Shown here one piece after another: positions 12,501-24,002 of a stretch of DNA of 64,000 nucleotides. How positions within the stretch are numbered: the stretch's first letter is position 1; each line of letters begins with the position of its first letter. Both the position numbers and the translations under genes were made by a program. Source of the DNA: Gorsachius magnificus (Eukaryota > Chordata > Aves > Pelecaniformes > Ardeidae); the NCBI GenBank assembly GCA_034008185.1, contig CM067084.1, positions 45,211,099 through 45,275,098 on the forward strand, read 5' to 3'. The notes beneath the pieces are model-generated. The model was not told the origin of the DNA. It did not search any database and saw nothing but the letters and a program-made list of their open reading frames with translations.

Positions 12501-13354
12501 ATTCTGACACAGTAGGATGTAGAGTGATTTTTAAACCAGAACCTCTGAACAGTGTAAAACCTATATTCTTCAAGAATGATATTTCTTGAAGGTGTAGTAA
12601 CTTGAATTTTTTCTCAAGTTATGAGAAATGATTCAAATAAATGATATTTTATAGTGTACAAGTAACAGCGTCCTCCCATTTAAGTTGTTTTTGGTGAGGG
12701 GGTTGGGGAGGAGGGAGTAGAGAAAAGCTTTTAAAAGGCTAATGATGCTTTTGCCACATGGTGACATGCCTGAGGACACCAAATCTTACTGATTCTGTAG
12801 ATTTTATTGATTGTCTTTTTAAACATTTGTAATTTTTAAATGCTGTAGCTCATAGAAGAAGATACCAGTTGCACACACTTTTGTGTCAATCACAGAAGAA
12901 TGCCGTGACAATTAGTGACTGTGATAGTGATCAAAATTTGTCAAGGTATTTTGCTTTTTTCACAACTGACATTTGAAATGCGTTTCAGGTGTGTACACAT
13001 CCTTGGTACACTACATAGTGAAATATGCATTCACCAATATATAAGGCCACCATGGAACGATGCAACCAATTATAAAATCAATTTTAGGATTTTCTGGAAG
13101 CTGTTGGGTTTCCTTACATTTCAAAAATAATCTGTAAAATTAGTACTGCATATTAATGTTAAGGCAATAAAATAGTTTAGTGAAGCACCTGCTGTACTGT
13201 ATTTAAGAGTCTATTTCTGTTAAATGGGGGATTCTAATTGTTCTAAAAATTTTCATACTCTTCCAGATTTTCTGAAATGCCACCTGTGTTGTGTTTGTGC
13301 AGAATAAGGGAAGCTTTTCAAACTGAGGCTATTGAAACAACCAGTTCCTGAAAT
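9526..13354. other. AT-rich unique DNA, no gene seen
   Basis: There is no recognisable coding region and open frames are about 70 codons or fewer. Two adjacent small inverted repeats lie at 12568-12621, and a G-rich stretch (G5, G4 and shorter runs) lies at 12698-12717. No mobile element was recognised. Confidence 0.65.
12568..12621. repeat. Two adjacent short inverted repeats
   Basis: The first is CTTCAAGAA (12568-12576) with its exact reverse complement at 12583-12591, giving a 9-bp stem and 6-nt loop. The second is TAACTTGA (12598-12605) with its reverse complement at 12614-12621, giving an 8-bp stem and 8-nt loop. They are only 6 bp apart. Such short AT-rich palindromes can arise by chance, so no function is assigned. 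Confidence 0.5.
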
Positions 13355-14510
13355 AGAGAATCATAGGACTGGTTTGAGTTGGAAGGCACCTTTAAAGGTC
13401 ATCTAGTCCAACCCCCCTGTGATAATCAGGGACATCTTCAGCTAGATAAGGTTGCTCAGAGCCCTGACGAACCTGACCTTGAATGTTTCCAGGGATGGGG
13501 CATTTACCTCTCTGGACAACCTCTTCCAGTGTTTCACCACCCTCATCATAAAAAAATTTCTTCCTTATATCTAGCCTTAATCTACCCTCTTTTAGTTTAA
13601 AACTATGACCCTTTGTACTATTGCAAAAGGCCCTGCTAAAAAGTCTGTCCCCATCTTTCTTATAGGACCCCCTTAAGTACCGAAAGGCTGCAATAAGGTG
13701 GTCTCAGAGCCTTCTCTTCTCCAGGCTAAACAATCCCAACTCTCTCAGCCTTTCCTAATGGGAGAGCTGTTCCATCCCTCTGATAATTTTTGTGGTCCTC
13801 CTCTGGACCTGCTGCAACAGGTCCATGCCTTTCTTGTACTGAGGACTGTATTGGTGGGTCAGTACTCCAGGTGGGGTCTCACCAGAGCAGAGGGGCAGAA
13901 TTGCCTCCCTTGACCTGTTGACTATGCTTCTTTTGATGCAGCCCAGGATATGGTTGGCTTTCTGGACTGTGGGCACACATTGTTGGCTCATACCCAGTTT
14001 TTCATCCACCAGTACCCCCAAGTCCTTCTGTGCAGGGCTGCTCTCAATCCCTTCATCCCCCAGCCTGTATTGATACCAGAGGTTGCCCCAACCCAGGTGC
14101 AGGACCTTGCACTTGGCCTTGTTGAACCTCAAGAGGTTCACATGGACCCAATTCTCAAGCTTGTCTAGGTCCCTCTGGATGGCATCCTGCCCCTCAGGCG
14201 TGTTGACTGCACCATTCAGCTTGGTATCTTCTGCAAACTTGCTGAGGTTGATGAAGATATTAAACAGTACTGGTCCCAATATGGACGCCTGAGAGACACC
14301 ACTCACCACTGATCTCCATCTGGACATCGAGCTGTTGACCACTACCCTCTGGATGTGACCATCCAGCCAATTCCTTATGCATGAAATAGTCTATCCATCA
14401 TATCCATATCTCTCTGATTTAGAGAGAAGGATGTTGTGGGGGACTGTGTCAAGGGCCTTACAGAATTCCAGATAGATGACATCTATAGCTCTTCCCTTGT
14501 CCACTTCTGT
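13355..14510 (-). mobile_element. CR1 non-LTR retrotransposon, truncated copy 3 (different subfamily)
   Basis: This is a minus-strand CR1 of about 1.15 kb. Its 3' end begins with AGAATCATAGGACTGG followed by the TTGGAAGGCACCTTTAAAGGTCATCTAGTCCAA type of CR1 tail, split here by my reading into TTGGAAGGCACC and GGTCATCTAGTCCAA. The tail wording and the protein differ clearly from the copies at 926 and 8497, so this is another, older subfamily. Homology continues through the reverse transcriptase palm region and fades near 14510, within the segment that corresponds to YLDFSKAFDTV in copy 1. It is 5'-truncated. Confidence 0.93.
13755..14342 (-). pseudogene. CR1 ORF2 reverse transcriptase remnant (copy 3)
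   Basis: A 195-codon open stretch on the minus strand covers motif B ([19 protein letters not shown]), motif C and the thumb region up to [16 protein letters not shown]. It is inactive for two visible reasons besides truncation. The catalytic box reads FAEDT instead of FADDT, with a Glu codon at 14229-14231. An in-frame deletion of about nine residues joins FIN directly to LSKF at about 14246; copy 1 has DLDKGLECA there. The usual PQGS of motif B reads SQAS. Decayed CR1 sequence with stops and shifts continues on both sides. Confidence 0.9.
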
Positions 14511-16439
14511 TGTCCACAACATTATAGCTTTGTTTGCTCTTGTTCCAAAAGTTTTCTTACTCAACAAATCTCATATAATGCATTATGTATACTTTATAGA
14601 AGTAAAACTTGAGGGGTGGGAGGGAGGAGGGAAGCTATCTAGTTAAGTCTGTATTTAATATTCAGAAGAAAATTTTAGACTTGGCTGAAAATATGCCTAC
14701 AAAGAAATTAGGACTTTATGTCTGTTTATTTTATTAGGTGGAATGATCCCAGAGGCTGTGTAATTGCACTGAAACCTTCCTAACCTTTTACATGTTAAGG
14801 TTTTATAATAGATAAACATAATGATCAAGACAGGACAGAGATAGTGACCTGGAAATGAGGCAAGGAGACATGCACTGTGGTAGGGGATGAAACACAAAGG
14901 TTTTCCTTCTCATGCTTAATGTTAGTGCAATTTCCAGGGTTTTGGTATAGTTCTGTAATATTGCTAACTATCAAATTGCAGACTCCAAAACTATTTAATT
15001 TGCAACCTTTATCTCCATGTCTATGTAATAAAATCTACAGGAGAGAGGAACACTCAAGAGTCAGACTCTTACTTTAACCTTATTAAAGATATTAATGTGG
15101 CAAAAGATAATAGCTGTTACGCAAGTTAATGTTTCATATGTCTCAGAAATCTAGCTGAAATTTCACTGAGCTCAGAAATCTAGTATTCAGTAGCAAAAGT
15201 ATACTTCTTACCATTGTTCAAAACAAACAAAACAATCCAACAGAATTGAGGTTTACCAATGAGATCCTGAACTCTACCGAGACATCAGTCTTTAGCAAAA
15301 CTGGTACTGCAGGTAATACAAAATTCAGTGAATAACCCCACAACACTCGTTCTGTTGTCTGTGAAGGAGACTTACTGCACATAAAACGCATCTCTATTTG
15401 TCTTTAGCCTGTACAGAATAAAAGCAATATATAAATGATGTATTGTCAAATTATAGGCTGCTAAATTTCATAACTATGTTGTGTACAATCTTTCACTTCT
15501 ACACAGGTAGCATCATCTAAAATTATTTATTTTATTATTATTTGACTGGTGATAATCCTCAGGGCAAGCTGTGTCTCACTAATGACATATACAATGCAAT
15601 GTTGAAAGGAGGTGAAAATGGTATTCTTGAAGCACAGTTGGATCTGTCCTGTGATGAGGCTTGTAGGAATTTGGTTGACCCAACTTAAACAATCTGGTCT
15701 GTGTTCAGGCTTTCTAATACCATCTTCATGAAATCGCTCGAGCAAGTCTTCCAGTGTGTACTTAAAGCACATTATGTTTTCTGGTTTTAAATAGTTCCCA
15801 TGTTATTTTCTAATTCCTGGTTTTCATAGATCTGAATTCAGTTTTAATTTTCTTTTTGAAGTTAAATAAACTTTTAGAGAGCTTAACATTGTTGGAAGGG
15901 CGTAATACGCTACAGAGAAAATATAAGCCTGTGTTTTGTTTCTTTTAGGAGTGGTGATGATGATGGGGAGTTCTAAGAGTGCTACCATGTGGATTTTTGT
16001 CCACCGCTATGTACCTATGTTGAAATGAGAGAAGTCCATACGAAGCAATAAAATAACAGTATCTGGGAAACTTTGATCATCCAAGATCTCTAATAAAATT
16101 TAAAAACGTCATTGGAGAAGACAATTATTGATCCCAGTAGGTTCTTACTATTTGGATTAAGCAGTTAAAAATTGTTCTATTCGTTGCTGTGGTTTTATAT
16201 GTTGTAATAGAATTCCAGGATATTGTGCTGATATTCTACAGAGAGTAATTATCTCCTTTGTTTTTGTTTAATACTTCTGAGAATTTATATTTCCAACTTC
16301 TTTATTTTCTTCACAGTATTTTTATAGGTTACTTGCTCATCTTTAATGAAATACACTTTGTTATGCATTCAACCTAAATGTTTATTCAAACAGATGTATG
16401 TAATTATAAGTGAGAGCAAACAGCTGCATTTTGTTATTT

Positions 16440-16460
16440 TCTGACCCCTTTGGGGTCAGA
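16440..16460. repeat. GC-rich perfect hairpin in AT-rich DNA
   Basis: TCTGACCCC (16440-16448) is followed by a TTT loop and its exact reverse complement GGGGTCAGA (16452-16460). The stem is 9 bp with five or six G/C pairs and a minimal loop, in otherwise AT-rich surroundings. No T-run follows, so it is not a classical terminator, and no gene lies next to it. Confidence 0.6.
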
Positions 16461-18699
16461 TATAAGCTTTCTGTTGCATTTAATTGAGTGAGTGTTGATT
16501 TTAGTTATAGGAAGACATTAAAGTTTATTCACTATAGAGTGCCTGTACTTCTAGTATATTTAACATTAAACGATGTTCCCAGAATTTTGTAAGAGCCAAA
16601 CTATAACACTGACAACAACTTCTGTTATCACTTCTTGCCTAAAAAGACCCCCAGTTGATCCAATATATATGATTCATAAATACCGACATGTTGCAATATA
16701 TTAAATAAAACATGATCTTGCAACATACTTTCTGCTACGTACTGTCTTGGAAAAAAAACCCAAACCTATATAATATGGCTATCATCTTGTGATGAAATTA
16801 CCAGTTTGTTTATTTCATTTCAGTTTTAGTTGTAGCAACATCTCAAAGAATGAGGTAGGGAAATAATTAGTGGGAACAGAACTATTTTGGACAGAATATG
16901 TAAAACTCCATAATGATTTTTTCGGCCTGGGGGAGTGATCAGGAGTCCAGGAAACTACATCAGTGTAAAAAGAAAGTGTTAGGGCATGGAAAGCAATTAG
17001 GAACTTGGATACAAATGTTGCAGCCTGGGGAAGAACATTTGTCTTTCATGGTGGATTAAACCAGTTTCAGCCATTCCCATACTTCCATGTTGTATTTGTG
17101 AATGTGGAAACTGCATATCACAAACAAAATCTACTGTGTTAATCTACTGTGTTACTGAAATTAAGTATTTAGAGTAGTTAGAAATAATAATAATATACAG
17201 TATATTATAAAATGGGAGATTTCTTATAGTTGTTTTTGAGTGCCTTCTAATTTTTTTCTCCTGTATCTACATTGCAACAGTATACTCTCCTCTGTTACAT
17301 TTATTCTGCAGGTAAAATAAGTCTTCATTTTATGGTATTATCTATTTAGAAAATATCACTACACATTTCATTTTTGCTTTCATCATTAATGTCAGCTTGC
17401 TTGTGGTTTTTTTTTTTTTGTGACTAATTGTAAAGTGCTTTACAAATATCAGCAAGTGAATTGTGGGCATCTGTGCCTGCCAATTGGCATGCTTTGCAGT
17501 TTGTTCAACTTCTTAAAAGAATTAAACATTTATTTTTTAATTTAATAAAATATGCATAAAACTGTCCTACAGTTGAAAAGAAAGCATGGAATTTTATTAA
17601 AGAAGTAGCATTAAGTTGCTTTAAACTATAGGCTTTAAGCTGTATTCCTAAATATCCCGTCTTGTTCTGAGGGATTGCCTGAACAAACAAAACAGATTTC
17701 AAAAGATATTTCCTGATTTGTTGGACAGTGAATATAATAGTACAGTTCAAAGAACTCAAGTAAAGGTTTTGCTGTGTTTCTAAATATTGTGCCCAAGAGT
17801 CTAAAAAAAAGGCTACTAATAAAAAATTATAGTATTCTAAACTGATCTGCAGTGCAGAACTCTGCTTCTTGAAAATTTGGTGTGTGTTGTTTCAGCTTGA
17901 AATACCAAAATTGATAATCAGTCTTAGAAACCACGACCATGCCTACAATTAAGAAAAAAACTAGCAGACTTAAAGGTTTACAATACAGTTGGGGTTTAGG
18001 CAGAATTTTTTTTAGTGACTTACATCTTGCTCAATTTAGTAATGCTTCTGAAATTTGGAATTAGATGTATATTCTAAATCAGAATGAGAACACTGTCTTA
18101 AAGTGTAGATAAATCCTTAATTTATTACAGCATTTTGAGTTGAGTCTAAATGTAGCTGCAGTTATTTATGAGCAATACTACTATTTGGAAGTATTTTAAA
18201 AAGATGTATTATTTAATTATTTTAAGAACCTAAAGAAACTGCAGACTGATACGGGGAATGTGATCACTTCTTATATTTTGTTGTGTCATTTTGTTTTACC
18301 TTCTGCCATTAGAGTATGCTAATATATAATAAATTGAGAAGACTGCATTTGGTATTTGGTGACTGTTTCTTCAGATTTAGGAATAATGGGAATCTTTAAG
18401 ACCCTTAGCTAAGACACTGAGACTTTTTCCGCAATATTTCTCAGTATTTTTGTGATCTAAAGTAGAGAAAATATTAAAAAATAGGAAGTGTTAGAAACAC
18501 TTCAGTATTTGGGTAATAAAACCACATTTCTTCTGAAAAGTAAAGTTAAAAATGTACTGATATATCAGTATGGTGCTATCTAGGTTAAGATTCATCTCCG
18601 CTGCCTTTAGTCCTCTAAAGCTTACAGATCTAAGCTAAGTTCTTCAATGGAAAGAGGTGGACACTTCTGAAAAGGCTATTTTTCTCACTTTGAGAAACG

Positions 18700-19065
18700 C
18701 ATGAAGGAATTACAAAGCCACTTATCATTTGATGTTGGAGCTGTTGTCAGCACCCCAAGTTCTCTCCCAGGGTCTGCACTCTCCTGCCCACATGCCATGG
18801 CCAGGTCCAGCGGCCAGACTCTGGCCAGCTCCAACATGGGTAGGGCTGCCCATGAGCTGGCACAGCTGACTTGGGTTAGGCAGTGTGAAAATGGCTGTGT
18901 TGCAAGACAAAGCTGTGAGTTCAGACCCTTGCCCTTGGCCTTTTCCTATGTTGTAGGTAGGACTGTGCCTAAGCCTTTACTTTGCTGATCCTGACCTCAT
19001 CTTGCTGACTTCATGTTAGATGTGCCTCATCACTATGGACTTGTCTAGTGATCACAGGGCTGTGA
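18700..19065. other. GC-richer patch, possible old dispersed repeat
   Basis: Base composition rises clearly above the surrounding AT-rich DNA, with many CTGGCC, CCAGCTCC and CTGACTT words. A 12-bp inverted repeat is present: ATGTTGGAGCTG at 18732-18743 and its exact complement at 18826-18837. A 95-codon frame (18701-18988, plus) and a 61-codon minus frame cross it, but neither resembles a known protein. The local composition suits an old repeat or a non-coding conserved patch. I cannot name a family. Confidence 0.35.
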
Positions 19066-22000
19066 TTGTTACCCTGAATCCTTGCAATTTAGGATCATGA
19101 TATACAAATGTCTATTTGATTAATATATTCTTATCTACAATTCTGTACCTGATTAATGGATATGAAAATAGTTGGTTTCTATTCAAATTTCATTTGCCCT
19201 CCTGTCTTTATTACAAAGCTTTACAATTGTGCACTATAACACTTTTTTTAGTACTAAAAGACTAATGTTAGTGTCGAGGTTGGTGTCAAAAAAAACCCCT
19301 GGGATTTGTAACATACAGATCTTCAATTCAAGTTCACCAGTATTTTTCAGGTTCTTAAAGGAACAAATAAATTGTGAAGTACTTTCTGGAACTTAAGCAT
19401 TGCCATACAACTTCTTTATGTAGCCATGGAAAGCTAGCAACCACAGGTACTTAATATCTTTTTTCCTTCAATGCAATTGTTCTCTTACACTGCAGGATAA
19501 AGGATGGCTGTCTAGTATGGCCATCTTCCCATATGAGGGCGCTGTGTAGCAAGGTGCTTTCTTTTCTTTCTATTGTGTATTTACCTAAGGGAGGAGGATT
19601 ATCAAGAACAGACAACACTTTCTATGTACTGTAACTTGAGAACAGAAGAGTCCATTTTCATGTGAATGCGCTATTTTTTCTTTTTTTTTTCTTTTTTTTT
19701 CTTTTTAAAGTGTTTCAGCTGTGTCAGGGTCTCTGTCAAAGTTGCTACAGAGGATCAAGGCTTTGAAATGCTCCAAGAATTCTGGTACTGCTTTTAATAA
19801 ATGAAAATAGCTATCAATAATGCATTAGTGCGTTATAGCACTTTCAAATCACTGCACCCAGACTGTGATGAATCACAGTATGAAGTGAGGATAAACGTGC
19901 TGAAAAACACAGTAAGAGTCTGTTTGCTCCTGCTATGTTAACTTCAACTGAAAATACTGTTTTAGAAACATAGACGTTCTTGCCTTAATTTTCAAGATAT
20001 ACTATTGAAAGGGGGTTGTAAGTCACCTAATCTAAAGCTTCATTGTAATGAGGAACTGTGTCCTCTGATACTGTTCACAAATTGATCAAATTCCCGTTAT
20101 AGCTTTAATCCTGAAACCTTTGCATTATGTATACATGTTTAAAATGTCTTTCCAGCTATAGATTAACTATGTACTATGTATCTTTGTGGTCACAATATAG
20201 CAACAAGAGTGCTAGGAATTAATTCCTTTAGGTTGCAATAGCAATCAGCAGAGAGAGAAACCAGGCAAGAGGATGCTTCCCTGTTTGTGCTGGAATTGAC
20301 TTTTAAGTTCATGACAAACTCCATAGAAACAAAATTGTGATATATGTTCTCCTTCGTTCCAAGTCATTCATCAGAAGAGGTTTGATTGCTGCCAGTTTGC
20401 ACCAGTTCTTATATGGACAGCATGCTTTATTTTGGACACATGTGAAAAGAACTTGCCTGTAGAACACACTGTACATGGACCTTTACACAGAGCTGATTTT
20501 TCTGTTATCAAAAGCATGGTTAAATACTTAAAGTAGTAATTAAGTGTCATGACTGATAAATGGCCAGTAGCTTTGTATCATCTATTGATACTGCATACTA
20601 CAGTACAGAAATAATCATATTGATTTCACTATGTCATGTTAGTGTCCAGACCCTAAAAAAAAAATTGTTCTATCTACAATAACTAATAAAAATTACAAAT
20701 TCACACTGGAATTTATTTCCTACATCCTTGAGCATAACTGATTGTCTTCCTATATCCCTGATTATTTAATAGAGGAAAACCATTTACTGAATTTGCTGAA
20801 GTAATTTATTAAAAGCAGCCAAACTGCATTTTTGTAGGAATGCTGTCTCAATAATAATAATATGGAGACATCTATACTAGCACTAAGACTATGTCCATGA
20901 AACAAAGTATTCCACATTGAGCATATAAAACTGACTTGGTCTTGTAGCTTAACTTGGAGAATTTTTTTATTTGGGGACCACTTCTTTCTAAACACAGAAG
21001 TTAATATAATAATTGTTTTCTTGGTGACATTAAAAGCAGTTTCATTGTTCTTGGCTTAATCATTATTGGTTATACAAAACACAATGACAAGAAAGAAAAA
21101 TAAAATCACTTTAGAAATTACTGGACTTTAGATTATCAAAACCAATGTTAAAAACCATATCATTCTCAAACCAAAAGAAAAAAAAAAAGCTGGAGAGGAA
21201 TTAAGACTACAAGACCATTGTAAGGAATATGAATTTTGTAGATTACCCTGGGATGTACCACTCTAGAAAACTGATTTTCATCTCCCTATCTGTAAGGATT
21301 TTGAAAAAAAAGGTTGTGAAAAGACTCCTGAGTTGTTTCTGTACTCTGAAGAACATAAAAATCTTTCGGAATGGGCTAGTACCTTTTTTCCTAGAACCAT
21401 ACATTGCACTTCCATCAGAAAAGCTAAGACATCTGGTGTGCAAAATGTTCCTTCCTACTTAACCTGCCACAGTGGCCCATACTTGTAGAAACTACTTCAT
21501 TATGATGTCAAAGCAAAAGCACTTTGATGTAAAGAACATCTAATTTATGATCTCCATTTTGCAAGATCTCCTGCCAACTCTAAAAAAAAAAAAATTGCCT
21601 CTTTCAAAAAGATTTGCTGATAGTAGAAATACGGCATCTTGTAGCAACTCATTTTCTCTGTTAATGCAAATCAGATGTCTTCCCAGGTTATTTATGGTGC
21701 ATTGTTAGCTAAACATTGGTCTGACCAAAAGTACATGGGCTATTTTAGGTGCTGAAAGAGGGACTGAGGCCAGAGAGATTTATTGCAGGTTCAAAGGTAG
21801 AAGCCCAGGAAATTACTTCAGAATAGATGAAATAGGTATTAAGTACAGCCAGTTCTCTCGTTTCAAACATCTTTACAGATTTAATGTTTTCTCTAGAGAT
21901 TGAAGTAGTTTTATTTCAGGTGCATTGATATACTGCAACTGTACACAGTTAACTAATATTTGATGAGTAAACATAACCTAAAAATTAAAGTAATGTATAG

Positions 22001-23402
22001 GTTTGAATGTTTAATATTTAGATTTCTATTTTTTTGTAATTCAGTCAAGCAGAAATAAATATGCTGGAACAAAAATAAATACACTGAAAATGTGGACTAA
22101 GAACTTACTAAATGCTTTTGAAAAATTACAGTAAATTTTCCTAATGTTACAATTTTAAAGGTTATGTTTGCCACAGAAAGTTAAGCTTTGCTACACAAAA
22201 TTGTAATTTTTACCATGTGTGGGTCTTTTGTTTATCAGCATAGAAAAAAAATTCACACAGGTATCATTCAGCACTTTAGAATGAAATGAAAAATGTGTGT
22301 GTCAGGCAATTATATCTCTTTAGCCCCTTATGACTGTAACTAATTTTTTATGTTTTAGAATTTGAGATGAAAGATTTGTAGTAGAGATGTTGGATTTTTT
22401 TTTCTTTAAAAATACTTTCTCACTATGTAATGCAATATTAATGCTTTACATCTGTTTTATGTTTAATGTAAGTAAAGTTCTCTAATAAGATACATGTATA
22501 AATGTGTGTACTCTCACTGAACTAATTTTTTTTTTTTAAATATGAAGGAAATTACTGGCCTCTTAGTTGTACATTGCTAAGAAGAAACACATTAGCACAT
22601 ATCTTTCTTATCTATATGTTCATGCAATTATAGTCAGCTCATATATGTAGCTGATGACTAAAATGATCCTAAATAGGAAATTATTGTGTAGAGATGAAAA
22701 AGTAAGATACAAGAAACATGAGTCACCTTCTTATTAAAGGTCTTCAAATGTTTCTTAAGGAAATGTTAAATAAGAATTTATTACTATAATAAATGGACAT
22801 AAAATGAAGTAAGAATATAATTTCATTAAAGCTTCATTTTGTTTTAAATCAACAAAATAATTTCAGACTGAAATTTTCATCGTTCTATGACTATACCATT
22901 TTCTTAACATGGATTGATTTACTGTACAGTGTTTAATGCTCATGCTGTACATTAACAAGAAAACTTAGACTTACATTTTCATATGAAGGAGTTGATCTGC
23001 GAAGCTTTTTTCCACAGCTCCTCCCAACAGTGTATTCTATTTTCACTTACAAGTAGGGTGTTGAAGTAGTGGTTTCCTTGGACCAATGTTTTGAAGATAT
23101 CTCTCCTGCAGAAACTAATCTGAACACTAGGTTGCTATCATGAGGAAGAGAAGAAGTCAAGGCACCGTACTGTTTAAGAAAATATTTTTTAGTAATGCTA
23201 TTTGCCTTGGTACAAAAAATCCGTAAAGGACCTTTTCAAACAAATCTATTTTGTATTTCCTTCAGTGCTCATCTTTGCGGTATTAAGGACTGAAAAAGTA
23301 AATTATCTCACTCTGTGGGATTTCATATAACTTTGTTCTTTATTCAGCATCTTGGAATCCTTATTTCTGTCTCACTGCTTTCTTTTTAATTGGAGAAAAT
23401 CT

Positions 23403-23419
23403 GGGGCGGGGGGGGGGGG
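23403..23419 (+). other. G-run, potential G-quadruplex
   Basis: G4, a single C, then G12. The long run can supply three G-tracts, so a quadruplex on the plus strand is possible, although it is mostly a homopolymer. No gene is next to it. Confidence 0.5.
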
Positions 23420-23769
23420 AGAGATATTTTTAAAAGGTAGTTAGGCAATCAGTCTTTACATTGGGTAAAATAAGATTCAACTGTAATTATTACAGCTCTC
23501 GCAGATAATCTTATTTTCATGTGGGTACTGTTAACGGCATTGTCACAGAGGACTGTGGCTATGGTTACTATTCATGGACAGAGATTTGTGTTGTATGCCC
23601 TGCTGTACTGATAGCTCTAAAGGCTAAGGGATTAAAATCTAGAATAAGTGACAAGAAAAGGTGTTACATTTTTCACTTGACAATATTCTGTATGGCCTCA
23701 GTATTTGTCTCAGTTATGTTTGTTCACTTCAAGACCTCATTTCATGTAAAGCATTTTACCCCACCACTC

Positions 23770-24002
23770 CTGCCAAGAGGGGGTTTAGATTGGATATTGC
23801 GAAAAATTTCTTCACTGAAAGGGTTATTAAGCTCTGGACCAGGCTGCCTAGGGAAGTGGTTGAGTCCCCATCCCTGCAGGTATTTAAAAGCTGTGTAGAT
23901 GTGGTGCTTAGGGACATGGTTTAGTGGTGGGCTTGGCAGTGCTAGGTTAACGGTTGGACTCAATTTTAAAGGTCATTTCCAACCTAAATGATTCTATGAT
24001 TT
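23770..24002 (+). mobile_element. CR1 3' fragment, plus strand
   Basis: This is the last part of CR1 ORF2 and its 3' UTR in plus orientation, ending in AACCTAAATGATTCTATGATTT. The plus-strand frame at 23661-23924 reads [32 protein letters not shown] and ends in LRDMV. These are the same C-terminal residues as the copy at 1010-1945, so it probably belongs to that subfamily. Codons upstream of about 23770 in that frame are unrelated host DNA. It is one of two CR1 pieces in plus orientation in the window. Confidence 0.93.

Larger units (their letters stand above)
14511..23769. other. AT-rich unique DNA, no gene seen
   Basis: This long repeat-poor stretch has no recognisable gene. Frames are about 95 codons or fewer, and the longest lies in the GC-richer patch at 18.7-19.0 kb. 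Separate entries cover a GC-rich hairpin at 16440-16460, the GC-richer patch and a G-run at 23403-23419. A T-rich tract with scattered C lies at about 19674-19706. Confidence 0.6.

Noticed and set aside
15942..16060. Possible terminal exon: acceptor TTTCTTTTAG followed later by CAATAAAATAAC
   Set aside because: The frames are short and closed, AATAAA is common in AT-rich DNA, and no upstream exon supports it.
23521..23898. 125-codon plus-strand frame
   Set aside because: It joins unrelated host DNA to an out-of-frame reading of the CR1 3' fragment. The true CR1 frame is the one ending at 23924.
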